Below, piece by piece: positions 1-7,539 of a stretch of 64,000 bases of DNA. The stretch is taken from contig CAZFSM010000002.1 of assembly GCA_964521625.1 (NCBI GenBank), positions 124,001 to 188,000 of the forward strand, in the 5' to 3' direction. The position numbers and the translations under genes are program-made. This DNA is from UBA1444 sp964521625. Its GTDB lineage: Bacteria; Bacillota; Negativicutes; UBA1444. Each line of letters starts with the position of its first letter. Positions within the stretch are counted from its first letter, which is position 1. Below the pieces are notes generated by a model. The model did no database searches, was not told the DNA's origin, and saw only the letters and a list, made by a program, of their open reading frames with translations.

Positions 1-2
1 CC

Positions 3-689
3 GATCCGATTCTCTCACGTGTCGGGGCTTATTATCACGATGTCGGAAAAATCCAGAGACCTTACTTTTTTGTCGAGAATCAGGCGAATATGGATAATCC
101 GCATGCCAAGCTATCACCGAGCTTGTCGACGATGATTGTTACTTCGCATATCCGTGATGGATTAGAATTTTGTCGCGAATACAAGTTGCCTGAAGCGATT
201 GTTGATATCGTTGGGCAACATCATGGCACCTCGCTTGTTTCTTATTTCTATAAACAGGCTGCTGAGGGTGAACATAGCGAGTGTATTATTGAAGAAGATT
301 TCCGTTATGAGGGACCTAAACCACAGACCAAGGAAGCGGCTCTGATTATGCTGGCCGACGGCTGCGAAGCCGCGGTCCGTTCAATTGCCAAACCCAATAT
401 GAGCCGGATTGAGAACACGGTTCGCCGGGTGATTAATGAACGTTTGCGTGACGGACAACTGAATGAATGCGACTTGACCCTGCGAGATCTTAATGTAATC
501 GGTGACGTGTTCATTCGCGTTTTGTGCAGTACTTGTCATTCCCGGATTGAATATCCGGCGGAAGCCATCCGCGAACTGGAAAGGAGAAGACCCCGCAATG
601 GAAATGGAACTAAATCTTCAGCCGGAAAACCTCTTGTTGCCGTCGAAAACAAAGGAAACAGTGCAGAACGTTCTGCAACAAGCGGCTGA
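3..689 (+). CDS. pgpH: Cyclic-di-AMP phosphodiesterase PgpH (7TM-HD family), 3' part
   Basis: Only the C-terminal cytoplasmic HD domain is inside the window; the extracellular and membrane parts lie upstream of base 1. The frame is open from base 3, and the metal-binding HD pair of an HDVGK motif is at bases 36-50. A second histidine motif (QHHGT) follows around base 216, and the usual family ending (HSRIEYP) is at about 537-557. The 7TM-HD family hydrolyses c-di-AMP at the membrane. The location directly before ybeY, as in Bacillus subtilis yqfF-yqfG, supports the name. The last about 30 codons run past the normal family end and overlap ybeY by 92 bases. Confidence 0.9.
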   Translation, partial: DPILSRVGAYYHDVGKIQRPYFFVENQANMDNPHAKLSPSLSTMIVTSHIRDGLEFCREYKLPEAIVDIVGQHHGTSLVSYFYKQAAEGEHSECIIEEDFRYEGPKPQTKEAALIMLADGCEAAVRSIAKPNMSRIENTVRRVINERLRDGQLNECDLTLRDLNVIGDVFIRVLCSTCHSRIEYPAEAIRELERRRPRNGNGTKSSAGKPLVAVENKGNSAERSATSG

Positions 690-1077
690 TCTGCTCGAAT
701 TGGGACCAGAAGTGGAAATCAGCGTAATGTTGGTTGATAATGAAACTATCCGGTCGTTAAATCGTGATTATCGTGATAAGGATGCCGCTACAGACGTCTT
801 GTCATTTCCGATGGAGGAAGCAATGGACGGAGAACCGGAACCAGTAGTGATTGGCGGGCCACCTGAGCGGTTGTTGGGTGACTTGGTGATTTCTGTCGAA
901 ATGGCGGTTGCCCAGGCTGCTGAATACGGACATTCAGTGGAACGTGAACTAGCGTTTCTTACCGTTCATGGCTTGTTGCATTTATTGGGATATGATCATG
1001 AACCGGGAGAGGGAGCAGAGGCTGCCATGCAGGCGGAAGAAAAACGCATTCTGGCTGCGTTGGGGATTGAGCGGTGA
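598..1077 (+). CDS. ybeY: Endoribonuclease YbeY (rRNA maturation factor)
   Basis: This 159-residue protein carries the YbeY zinc site H124-x3-H128-x5-H134 in the sequence HGLLHLLGYDH. The family is a metal-dependent single-strand RNase acting in 16S rRNA 3' processing and ribosome quality control. The ATG at 598 was chosen because AAGGAGAAG lies at 580-588 and family homology begins there; an in-frame ATG at 502 would add 32 unrelated residues from within pgpH. The gene overlaps pgpH by 92 bases, and its stop overlaps the cdd GTG start. Unlike in B. subtilis, no dgkA lies between this gene and cdd. Confidence 0.93.
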   Translation: MEMELNLQPENLLLPSKTKETVQNVLQQAADLLELGPEVEISVMLVDNETIRSLNRDYRDKDAATDVLSFPMEEAMDGEPEPVVIGGPPERLLGDLVISVEMAVAQAAEYGHSVERELAFLTVHGLLHLLGYDHEPGEGAEAAMQAEEKRILAALGIER

Positions 1078-1493
1078 AGAACGAACAGGTGTTTGAAGAG
1101 TTAAAGCGACAGGCCTTGGCGGTAAGAGACCATGCCTATGCGCCGTATTCTCGTTTTGCGGTAGGCGCTGCAGTAGAAACGGCAAATGGCCGAATTTTTA
1201 CTGGCTGCAATGTGGAGAACGCTTCGTACGGATTGACGATTTGCGCCGAACGTTCAGCAATTTTTCAGGCAGTTGCGGCCGGCGAAACCAGATTGCGACG
1301 GATAGCGATTGCGGCGGACAGTCCGGACCCAGTGGCGCCGTGCGGCGCCTGCCGCCAAGTGATGGTTGAATTTGGCATTACCGAAGTAATGATGTACAAT
1401 ACGGCAGGGCTCTGCAAAATAGTTGAAACCGCCGCATTGTTGCCGTATGCGTTTGGGCCGGAACAAATGAAAGGGGCTGCCGAAATTGAGTGA
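1074..1493 (+). CDS. cdd: Cytidine deaminase
   Basis: This 139-residue protein is a small tetrameric-type cytidine deaminase, which converts cytidine and deoxycytidine to uridine and deoxyuridine in pyrimidine salvage. The zinc ligands and catalytic glutamate are visible as C57-A-E59 and the PCGAC pair C90/C93. The substrate-binding stretch CNVENASYG is at 45-53. The GTG start overlaps the ybeY stop (GTGA), suggesting translational coupling. The next gene, era, begins 8 bases before this stop. The cdd-era order is common in Bacillota. Confidence 0.94.
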   Translation: MKNEQVFEELKRQALAVRDHAYAPYSRFAVGAAVETANGRIFTGCNVENASYGLTICAERSAIFQAVAAGETRLRRIAIAADSPDPVAPCGACRQVMVEFGITEVMMYNTAGLCKIVETAALLPYAFGPEQMKGAAEIE

Positions 1494-2400
1494 CACTGTA
1501 AATAATCATAAATCAGGGTTTGTCGCTGTAGTGGGCAGACCTAATGTTGGCAAATCTACTCTGTTGAATCAACTGGTCGGGCAAAAAATTGCGATTGTGT
1601 CAGATACCCCGCAAACGACACGAAATCGGATTCTAGGAATTCTTACATTACCTGATGCGCAGGTTTTGTTTCTTGATACGCCAGGTATTCACAAGCCGCA
1701 ACATAAATTGGGCGAGTATATGGTTAACAGTGCCCGTAGCGCCTTGCGCGAAGTCGATTTGATCTTATTTGTGTCGGATGTAAGCGAATCGGTAGGGCCG
1801 GGCGAACGGTTCATTCTGGAAATGCTTAAACAAGAGAAGACACCTGTTGTTTTGGTATTGAATAAGGTTGATTTGTTGCCCAAAGAGAAACTATTGCCGA
1901 TCATCACCCAGTATTCTGCATTCCGTGATTTTACGGCGATTGTTCCAGTTTCGGCGCTTTCCGGCAGCAATACGGATCGCCTTTTGTCAGTAATCAAGGA
2001 CTTATTGCCGGAGGGGCCGCAGTATTATCCGGAGGATGAAGTGACGGACCAGCCCGAGCGAGTGGTAGCCGCCGAATTTATCCGGGAAAAGATCTTTCGT
2101 CTGACGCGGGAAGAGATTCCTCATTCGACAGCAGTCGAAGTAGAAGAGATGAAAACAAGGCCTAACGGCGATGTTTTTTTGCGAGCGACAATTTATGTCG
2201 AGCGGGAATCGCAAAAGGGAATCATTATCGGCGCCAAGGGAGCTATGTTAAAAGAAATTGGACAGCAGGCCCGTTTGGATTTGGAAAGTATATTTGACAG
2301 TCGCTTTTTTGTTGATTTGTGGGTAAAGGTAAAAAATGACTGGCGCAACAAGGAAGGTAGCCTGCGTATGTTTGGCTATGACAAGAAAGACAACCGGTAG
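1486..2400 (+). CDS. era: GTPase Era
   Basis: This 304-residue GTPase binds 16S rRNA near its 3' end during 30S subunit assembly. The P-loop GRPNVGKS is at 17-24, DTPG at 64-67 and NKVD at 126-129. A C-terminal KH RNA-binding domain with the GxxG loop (IIGAKG) lies near residue 250. The TTG start at 1486 overlaps the end of cdd and has AAAGGGG just upstream. Length and motif spacing are normal for Era. YbeY and Era both act on 16S rRNA, so their linkage here is functionally coherent. Confidence 0.96.
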   Translation: MSDTVNNHKSGFVAVVGRPNVGKSTLLNQLVGQKIAIVSDTPQTTRNRILGILTLPDAQVLFLDTPGIHKPQHKLGEYMVNSARSALREVDLILFVSDVSESVGPGERFILEMLKQEKTPVVLVLNKVDLLPKEKLLPIITQYSAFRDFTAIVPVSALSGSNTDRLLSVIKDLLPEGPQYYPEDEVTDQPERVVAAEFIREKIFRLTREEIPHSTAVEVEEMKTRPNGDVFLRATIYVERESQKGIIIGAKGAMLKEIGQQARLDLESIFDSRFFVDLWVKVKNDWRNKEGSLRMFGYDKKDNR

Positions 2401-2430
2401 GGCGCGCCCGGAAGATCGAAGGAGATGACC

Positions 2431-3045
2431 ATGGGCAAGGTTTCGAAGTATTTTATTAACGGCGTAATTGTATTGGTTCCTATTGCAATTACCATGTTTG
2501 TGGTAACACAGGTTTTTACGTTTACGGAATGGCTAGTGGGTCGCTTTCTGCCTGCTTATATGAAGTTTACGGGAATAGCTCTGTTGGTCATGCTGGCGGC
2601 GATTGTTCTTATCGGACTCCTGTCAACACATTGGGCGCTTCAGTGGCTACTGGCCTGGGGCGAAAAAATGTTGAACCGTATCCCGGGCGTGAAGTTTATC
2701 TATAACAGTGTTAAACAACTTTCGTCGGCCATGCTGGATTCGAAAAGTTTGCTTAGCAGTCCTGTTTTGGTTCCGTTTCCTTATCCAGGTTCTTTCTCGC
2801 TCGGGTTCATCACGGGAGACGTAAGTGAAAGCCTGGCGGAAAAGTTGCCAGATGATCATGTTTGTGTATTTGTGCCAATGAGTCTCAATCTTACCGCCGG
2901 GTTCAATATTTTTGTGCCCCGTTCGGAAGTGCGGATACTTGACGTAACTAGTGAAAGCGCGTTACAGTATGTTTTAACGGCTGGTAGTATCATGCCGAAA
3001 AAAGTTTTTGACGCAGATTCTTTATTAAGGGGTGAACGGACATAG
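2431..3045 (+). CDS. DUF502 family membrane protein
   Basis: This 204-residue protein has two strongly hydrophobic N-terminal segments (about residues 8-30 and 45-75), followed by a soluble domain with the DUF502 pattern (PGVKFIYNSVKQ, then a PVLVPFPYPG stretch). The biochemical role of the family is not established. The ATG at 2431 is preferred over the one at 2425 because AAGGAG at 2419-2424 would touch the earlier codon. It sits between era and a CBS/DUF21 membrane protein, so all may share one transcript. Assignment to the family is firm; no function should be assumed. Confidence 0.8.
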   Translation: MGKVSKYFINGVIVLVPIAITMFVVTQVFTFTEWLVGRFLPAYMKFTGIALLVMLAAIVLIGLLSTHWALQWLLAWGEKMLNRIPGVKFIYNSVKQLSSAMLDSKSLLSSPVLVPFPYPGSFSLGFITGDVSESLAEKLPDDHVCVFVPMSLNLTAGFNIFVPRSEVRILDVTSESALQYVLTAGSIMPKKVFDADSLLRGERT

Positions 3046-3062
3046 ACGGTCCTGCGCATAGT

Positions 3063-4397
3063 ATGACCGCCCTAGTGGGGATTATTGTCCTGCTGGGGCT
3101 GAATGGTTTTTTTGTTGCATCAGAATTCGCTTTGGTGAGAATTCGCCAGACTCGTCTCGAAGAATTAGCACAACGAGGCGATGGGCGGGCTTCTTTGGCG
3201 CTCAAAATGATTTCCCGCATTGATTCTTATCTGGGAGCAGTTCAGCTTGGTGTTACTCTAGCCTCTCTCGGATTAGGATGGCTGGGTGAACCGGCGATAA
3301 CCGCCTTGATTCAACCGATGGTGTTTCATTATTTTCCGGGTTCAAATCTATTACTCCATTCCGTGTCTTTGTTAATCAGTTTTGCCATCGTAACATATGT
3401 GACTGTTGTGATCGGGGAGCTAATTCCTAAATCCCTTGCCATGCACAAAACGGAACAAATTCTGTTATTTGTGGTCTGGCCGTTATATCTTTTTCACAAG
3501 CTGGGTTGGCCGGTGATCGTCCTGTTCGAACGTTCGGCAAAGAGCCTGCTCAACCTGTTTGGCATGCAAACAGCCAACGTGAGAGATGTGGCGCATTCCG
3601 AAGAAGAATTGAGGATGATTGTCAGCGCCAGTCGGCGTGGCGGCATCCTTGATCAGATGGAAAGCGAATTGATCGATAATGTGTTTGATTTTGCAGATCG
3701 CATGGCGCGGGAAGTGATGATCCCGCGTCGTGACATGGTCTGTCTTTTTATTGACGATCCATTTGAAGACAACCTGAAGACGGTTCAGGAGTCGGCGCAT
3801 ACCCGCTATCCACTGTGTAAAGAAGATAAGGACCATGTTCTGGGGATGGTTCATATACGAGATTTGATGAACTATATGGAAAAACGGGTGGAAAATCCGG
3901 ATCTTACTTCAGTTATGCGTGAAGTACTTATGGTGCCGGAAGGGATGTCGGTAGCTAAACTATTGCAGTTGATGCGGCACCGTCGGATTCATTTGGCGGT
4001 GGTGGTTGATGAATATGGCGGAACGGCAGGCCTGGTCGCACTCGAAGATGTCATTGAAGAAATTGTCGGCGCCATTCAGGATGAACATGACAAACCGGAG
4101 GAGCCAGAGATTCAACGGATGCCGGATGGTTCATACCAACTGGACGGTGGTGTATTGCTTGATGATGTGCTGAAGCTGCTGAATATAAAATTGGATGACC
4201 ACGAGGAAGATACGGTCGGTGGTTATATTTTCGGGTTATTGGGCCGCCAGCCGAATAAAGGCGATATTGTCGAAATTGGCGAGTACAGGTTTAGAATTCT
4301 AAAAACAGAGGGGTTCCGTATTCTCCGTGTCTTGGCGTCGCCAATAAAAGGGCCGCTGGAAGTAAATGCTGCTAATATGGGGAGTATGTTATCTTGA
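3063..4397 (+). CDS. DUF21/CBS/CorC_HlyC membrane protein (CNNM/hemolysin C-like)
   Basis: This 444-residue protein has the three-part layout of the CNNM/YhdP family. An N-terminal DUF21 membrane domain covers about 1-190, a CBS pair about 205-335 (MIPRRDMV, then VVDEYGGTAGLV), and a C-terminal CorC_HlyC domain about 345-430. Members are implicated in Mg2+ or other divalent-cation efflux, although old annotations call them hemolysins. The ATG at 3063 is the only plausible start after an in-frame stop. Its ribosome site is weak, so coupling to the gene 17 bases upstream is likely. Its stop overlaps the recO TTG start. Confidence 0.87.
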   Translation: MTALVGIIVLLGLNGFFVASEFALVRIRQTRLEELAQRGDGRASLALKMISRIDSYLGAVQLGVTLASLGLGWLGEPAITALIQPMVFHYFPGSNLLLHSVSLLISFAIVTYVTVVIGELIPKSLAMHKTEQILLFVVWPLYLFHKLGWPVIVLFERSAKSLLNLFGMQTANVRDVAHSEEELRMIVSASRRGGILDQMESELIDNVFDFADRMAREVMIPRRDMVCLFIDDPFEDNLKTVQESAHTRYPLCKEDKDHVLGMVHIRDLMNYMEKRVENPDLTSVMREVLMVPEGMSVAKLLQLMRHRRIHLAVVVDEYGGTAGLVALEDVIEEIVGAIQDEHDKPEEPEIQRMPDGSYQLDGGVLLDDVLKLLNIKLDDHEEDTVGGYIFGLLGRQPNKGDIVEIGEYRFRILKTEGFRILRVLASPIKGPLEVNAANMGSMLS

Positions 4398-5155
4398 CGC
4401 AGCAACAATATTCGACAGAGGCGCTGATATTGTCGGTAAGGGACATGGGGGAAGCAGATCGGTTAGCGATCATTTTTTCGCGTGAACATGGCAAGATCTC
4501 TGCCGCGGCGTATGGAGCGCGCCGACAGCGCAGCCGGTTGGCTGGTGCGGTGCAAAGCTTTACCCAGGTCGATATTTCTATGATGCCGGGACGTAATCTT
4601 GATACGATAGGACAGTGCGAAGTCAAGCGGAGCTTTCGCGAATTACGGGAAGATATTACATTGATGACTTACGCAGCATTTCTTGCAGAACTGGTATCTG
4701 AACTTTGGCCGGACCGCTCGCCGGAACCAACTGCGTATGATGTGTTGCTCGGTAGTTTTTCGTTGCTGCTGGAACGTAATCCACGACTGGTTTCTTTGGC
4801 GGGAGCATGGCAACTGTTGGCTTTGGCTGGTTTTCATCCCGAATATGAACGGTGTGTAACTTGTGGTCAGGTGCTGGCAATGCCGGCGTTTTTTGATGCC
4901 TGCGCTGGCGGGGGTGTTTGTCCGGTTTGCGAGCACGATGGCATGCAGCCGCTCGATGATGCTGTTTGCGGGTTTGTCGACAAACTGCTCAATATCAATT
5001 GGAAACAGCCGCCACAGTTTAAAGTTACCGGTGCTACATTGTTGCAAGCGGAAAAAATGTTGATTGAATTTATTGCCCATCGTATTGAGCGCCCGCTAAA
5101 ATCAGTGCGTTTTATTCAGATGATGAAAGGGACGGACCGTCTGGAGGATCGATAA
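4394..5155 (+). CDS. recO: DNA repair protein RecO
   Basis: This 253-residue protein fits RecO, which works with RecR and RecF to load RecA at gaps. The N-terminal OB-fold begins with the typical pattern (EALILSVRDMGEADRL). A C4 zinc site follows in the C-terminal domain: C-VTC around 155-158 and a CPVC pair about 20 residues later. The TTG start overlaps the TGA of the upstream gene (TTGA), and the stop overlaps the next ATG. The era-recO neighbourhood matches other Bacillota. Confidence 0.92.
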   Translation: MTQQQYSTEALILSVRDMGEADRLAIIFSREHGKISAAAYGARRQRSRLAGAVQSFTQVDISMMPGRNLDTIGQCEVKRSFRELREDITLMTYAAFLAELVSELWPDRSPEPTAYDVLLGSFSLLLERNPRLVSLAGAWQLLALAGFHPEYERCVTCGQVLAMPAFFDACAGGGVCPVCEHDGMQPLDDAVCGFVDKLLNINWKQPPQFKVTGATLLQAEKMLIEFIAHRIERPLKSVRFIQMMKGTDRLEDR

Positions 5156-5502
5156 TGGCTGCAACAATGATGATAGTGAATTTGGAAGACGGGATGCCGA
5201 CGCTGGAGCAAGCTCAGCGGCAACTGGGGACTGAACTTGCCCGCGCCAGAGCATCCGGCGCCAAGGCAGCCAAACTGATCCATGGTTATGGCTCCAGCGG
5301 AGTGGGCGGCAAATTACGCATCGGTGTCCGGCAATTTCTCGCTACAAAAAAACGCCAAAACATAATCAAATTATTTGTGTCGGGTGAAGATTGGGATATT
5401 TTCCATGCCGATTCCCGGCAGTTGTTGGAACAGTGTCCAGATTTATCGCGCGACAGGGATTTGGGACGGGGCAATCCCGGCATTACCATAGTATTGTTGT
5501 AG
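5155..5502 (+). CDS. Small Smr-domain protein
   Basis: This 115-residue protein resembles a stand-alone Smr domain, the module found at the C-terminus of MutS2 and in DNA- or RNA-nicking proteins. The most diagnostic part is the HGYGSSGVGGKLR stretch near residues 43-55, matching the HGxGxGxL-type motif, preceded by a helical segment. The N-terminal pattern is atypical, so nuclease activity is not assured. The ATG overlaps the recO stop by one base, so it is likely translated with recO. Family assignment is good; the substrate is unknown. Confidence 0.75.
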   Translation: MAATMMIVNLEDGMPTLEQAQRQLGTELARARASGAKAAKLIHGYGSSGVGGKLRIGVRQFLATKKRQNIIKLFVSGEDWDIFHADSRQLLEQCPDLSRDRDLGRGNPGITIVLL

Positions 5503-5547
5503 TCGTCAGTCACAAAACCTTGAGTTTAGAGTGAAGGGGACTATAGT

Positions 5548-6342
5548 GTGGCAAGGGTTCTAATTGTGGATGATTCATCCACGATCCGACGGATGTTGCA
5601 TGATATTCTCGCCAAGGCTGGACACGCGATTGTTGGTGAAGCCAATACCGGTGTAAAAGGCTATCTGGAATATGTTCGGTGCAAGCCGGATATCGTGACG
5701 ATGGATCTCGGTATGCCAACAATGAATGGCTTGACTGCCATGTCAAAGATTTTGGCGCCATACCCGGATGCGCGCTTTGTTGTAATCAGCGCGGTTGAAG
5801 AGAAAAAAGTGGTTCTCGAAGCATTGCAACGGGGAGCGCGGGGCTTTTTGCTCAAGCCGTTTACCGAACAGCAAGTACTAGAGGCGGTATCATCCATTTT
5901 AGCGCAACCGTTTTCAACGAGCGAGCATCGCGAGAAAGTTCGCATGTACCGGCGATATAAAATGGGTCATAATGATGAAGAAAATAGCGGCGAAGAGGTT
6001 CATTCGCCATTTGACATAGAAAAAGCTGCCGATGGCTTATTGCATGTAGCAATCCATGACAACTTTTCTCTGGGCAGTTTGGCGGCATTTTCAGCGGAAG
6101 CAAAGATCTTTTGTACTGAGGAACGATCGGGTTTGCGATTCGACTTTGGTCAAGTGGCCAAATTGGACAGTCGTGTGCTGTTTTCGTTGAATACTTTGAT
6201 GTATGAACTGCATCAAAGTTGTGGCGGCGTTACGGTGACGGTTGGCAAAAGTAAACTTAGCAGTCAGGTGAGGGCACTTCAGGATGAAACAGGTGAATTG
6301 GCGTTTCTTTCCCTGTTGTTGGCTGAAGCATCGGTTGGTTAA
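5548..6342 (+). CDS. Response regulator with CheY receiver and C-terminal STAS-like domain
   Basis: Residues 1-120 form a complete CheY-type receiver with the acidic pair D8/D9, phospho-acceptor D53, switch serine near 81 and K103. A charged linker (about 125-155) leads to a roughly 100-residue C-terminal region resembling a STAS domain. That region has the hydrophobic strand FDFGQVAKLDS, with D207/S208 at the place of the STAS phospho-serine, and no DNA-binding domain is present. It probably signals by protein contact. The GTG start has GAAGGGGA 7 bases upstream. No cognate kinase is adjacent. The receiver is certain; the STAS call is my reading of a weaker pattern. Confidence 0.82.
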   Translation: MARVLIVDDSSTIRRMLHDILAKAGHAIVGEANTGVKGYLEYVRCKPDIVTMDLGMPTMNGLTAMSKILAPYPDARFVVISAVEEKKVVLEALQRGARGFLLKPFTEQQVLEAVSSILAQPFSTSEHREKVRMYRRYKMGHNDEENSGEEVHSPFDIEKAADGLLHVAIHDNFSLGSLAAFSAEAKIFCTEERSGLRFDFGQVAKLDSRVLFSLNTLMYELHQSCGGVTVTVGKSKLSSQVRALQDETGELAFLSLLLAEASVG

Positions 6343-6641
6343 ATCAGGCGCCAACCATCGATTGCCAGCCCTTTCCACCAAAGGAAACGCCAAAACGCTA
6401 TGGCGAAATCATTTGGGATCAAAAGAGATTTTGGCAAAAAAACACTTATTTCGTCGATGATGAGATGGTGATGTTTGACTAATTCATTAGCTGCAGGTTT
6501 GCCCAATCGCACGGACGGGCCTAAATTGACCTTGCATCAACCGACTCCTGCATTGCGGGTTTCAATTAACACAATGCATCCTCCATGTTGCAGGATATAT
6601 TCCCTGGCACTCGCAAGGATGCTTATTTTCAGATCGGGCAT
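6339..6641 (-). CDS. HesB/IscA-like selenoprotein (UC/CC motif family) with in-frame UGA
   Basis: Read on the minus strand from the ATG at 6641-6639, the frame is open for 34 codons, meets TGA at 6539-6537, then continues for 65 codons to TAA at 6341-6339. The product is 100 residues if the TGA encodes selenocysteine. U35 is followed by C36, giving a Sec-Cys pair. The flanks fit a small family with a CC or UC pair known to me as a HesB-like (seleno)protein: SAREYILQHGG before, SVRLGKP and IIDEISVFLPK after, and a FLWWKGLAIDG ending. GGGAGGTG lies about 9 bases upstream of the start. A hairpin starting 17 bases after the UGA could be the SECIS. The 3' end overlaps the convergent CheY-STAS gene by 4 bases. 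The alternative is a nonsense pseudogene, but the conserved C-terminal half argues against it. Confidence 0.82.
6501..6520 (-). promoter_or_regulatory. Candidate bacterial SECIS hairpin
   Basis: In the minus-strand mRNA, GCCC (6520-6517) can pair with GGGC (6504-6501) around a 12-base loop that contains GU. It starts 17 bases after the UGA. Bacterial SECIS elements lie just downstream of the UGA inside the coding sequence, so the position is right. The stem is short, and recognition by SelB is inferred. Confidence 0.45.
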
Positions 6642-6680
6642 TTGCTCAACACCTCCCGTGGCGAAATATTATTGATTACT

Positions 6681-6709
6681 ATTTTACATTAGAAATATCC
6701 GCTATACAA
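6681..6709 (-). promoter_or_regulatory. Candidate sigma-A promoter for the selenoprotein gene
   Basis: On the minus strand, TTGTAT (6709-6704) and TAAAAT (6686-6681) are separated by 17 bases. They stand about 40 bases before the ATG. The site overlaps almost completely the promoter proposed for the divergent gene. Confidence 0.5.
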
Positions 6710-6710
6710 T
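6683..6710 (+). promoter_or_regulatory. Candidate sigma-A promoter for the DUF3298 gene
   Basis: TTTACA (6683-6688) and TACAAT (6705-6710) have a 16-base spacer. The site is interleaved with the opposite-strand promoter, so the two could compete for RNA polymerase. Confidence 0.45.
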
Positions 6711-6766
6711 TCTTTGCTGTATTCTTTGGATCAATGATTAGAAAAAATAGGCACGGGGGCGCTGTA

Positions 6767-7477
6767 ATGGCTGTTTTTGTGAAAACGATATTTCGCAGCG
6801 GATGTGCAATTTTATTTATGACATTAATCCTGACGCCGGCCATTCCGATCATGGCGGCTGAACCGGCCCAAATCACGCCTATGCAGTTGCAACAGGGCAA
6901 GTTGATTTCCGCTCAAATCCCTCAGTTTGATAATGGCCTAACTCCGGAATTGATGAGTCATTTTAATGAAGTGTTTCGTCAGGTAGTTTTGCAGCAACTA
7001 CAGAGTTTTGAAACAGTTGCCTATAAAACGCGGCTGATTGACTCCATGCCTGAATCGATCAAAGCAGGACTAACTTTTATGGCCGAATATGAAGTGTTTC
7101 GTACGGATGCTCAAATTGTCAGTTTGATTCAGCGGGTGTATCAGTATACCGGCGGTGCGCATGGTATGACTAGACAGGCGGGCCACACGATTGATCGGGC
7201 AAGTGGGCGGCGTCTGAATCTGGCGGATTTGTTTGTGCATGGAGCAAGTTATACGGAGAGACTGAATCGTTTCGTGCTGGAAGAAGGTCGCGCCCGCCAG
7301 CTGCCTATGTGGGATTTTAAAGGAATTGGGGCGCAATCGGCATTTTATTTGTCAGATGCCGGAGTTGTGCTGTTCTTTCAACAATATGAAATTGCTCCGT
7401 ATAGTGCGGGGATTATCCAGATGCAAGTTCCGTATGAACTGCTGGCCGATATCTTACAACCGGGGATCGCCCGCTGA
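6767..7477 (+). CDS. Secreted DUF3298 (RsiV/PdaC C-terminal-like) protein
   Basis: This roughly 236-residue protein begins with a clear export signal: basic MAVFVKTIFR, a hydrophobic core, then a break near AAEPAQ. The mature part matches the DUF4163/DUF3298 pattern seen in anti-sigma factor RsiV and deacetylase PdaC, with the hallmark YQYTGGAHG stretch near the middle and a C-terminal YEIAPYSAG motif. Its role outside the cytoplasm is unknown; in RsiV this region binds lysozyme. The ATG at 6767 is preferred because GGGGGC precedes it by about 8 bases; ATG 6734 is possible. It is a single gene followed by a HAD phosphatase. Confidence 0.8.
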   Translation: MAVFVKTIFRSGCAILFMTLILTPAIPIMAAEPAQITPMQLQQGKLISAQIPQFDNGLTPELMSHFNEVFRQVVLQQLQSFETVAYKTRLIDSMPESIKAGLTFMAEYEVFRTDAQIVSLIQRVYQYTGGAHGMTRQAGHTIDRASGRRLNLADLFVHGASYTERLNRFVLEEGRARQLPMWDFKGIGAQSAFYLSDAGVVLFFQQYEIAPYSAGIIQMQVPYELLADILQPGIAR

Positions 7478-7539
7478 TTTGCCGAGTTTTTGTTATGAGA
7501 GCCTGGTAGTAGTTTGATCTGAAGAAACAGGTGAAGAAA

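Noticed and set aside
6345..6479. A 45-codon plus-strand open stretch that reads like a protein tail
   Set aside because: It has no start codon or ribosome site and is the antisense of the selenoprotein C-terminal half, which explains its open character.
6475..6675. A 66-codon plus-strand frame in the apparent gap
   Set aside because: It has no ribosome site, an odd composition, and lies opposite the much better supported selenoprotein gene.
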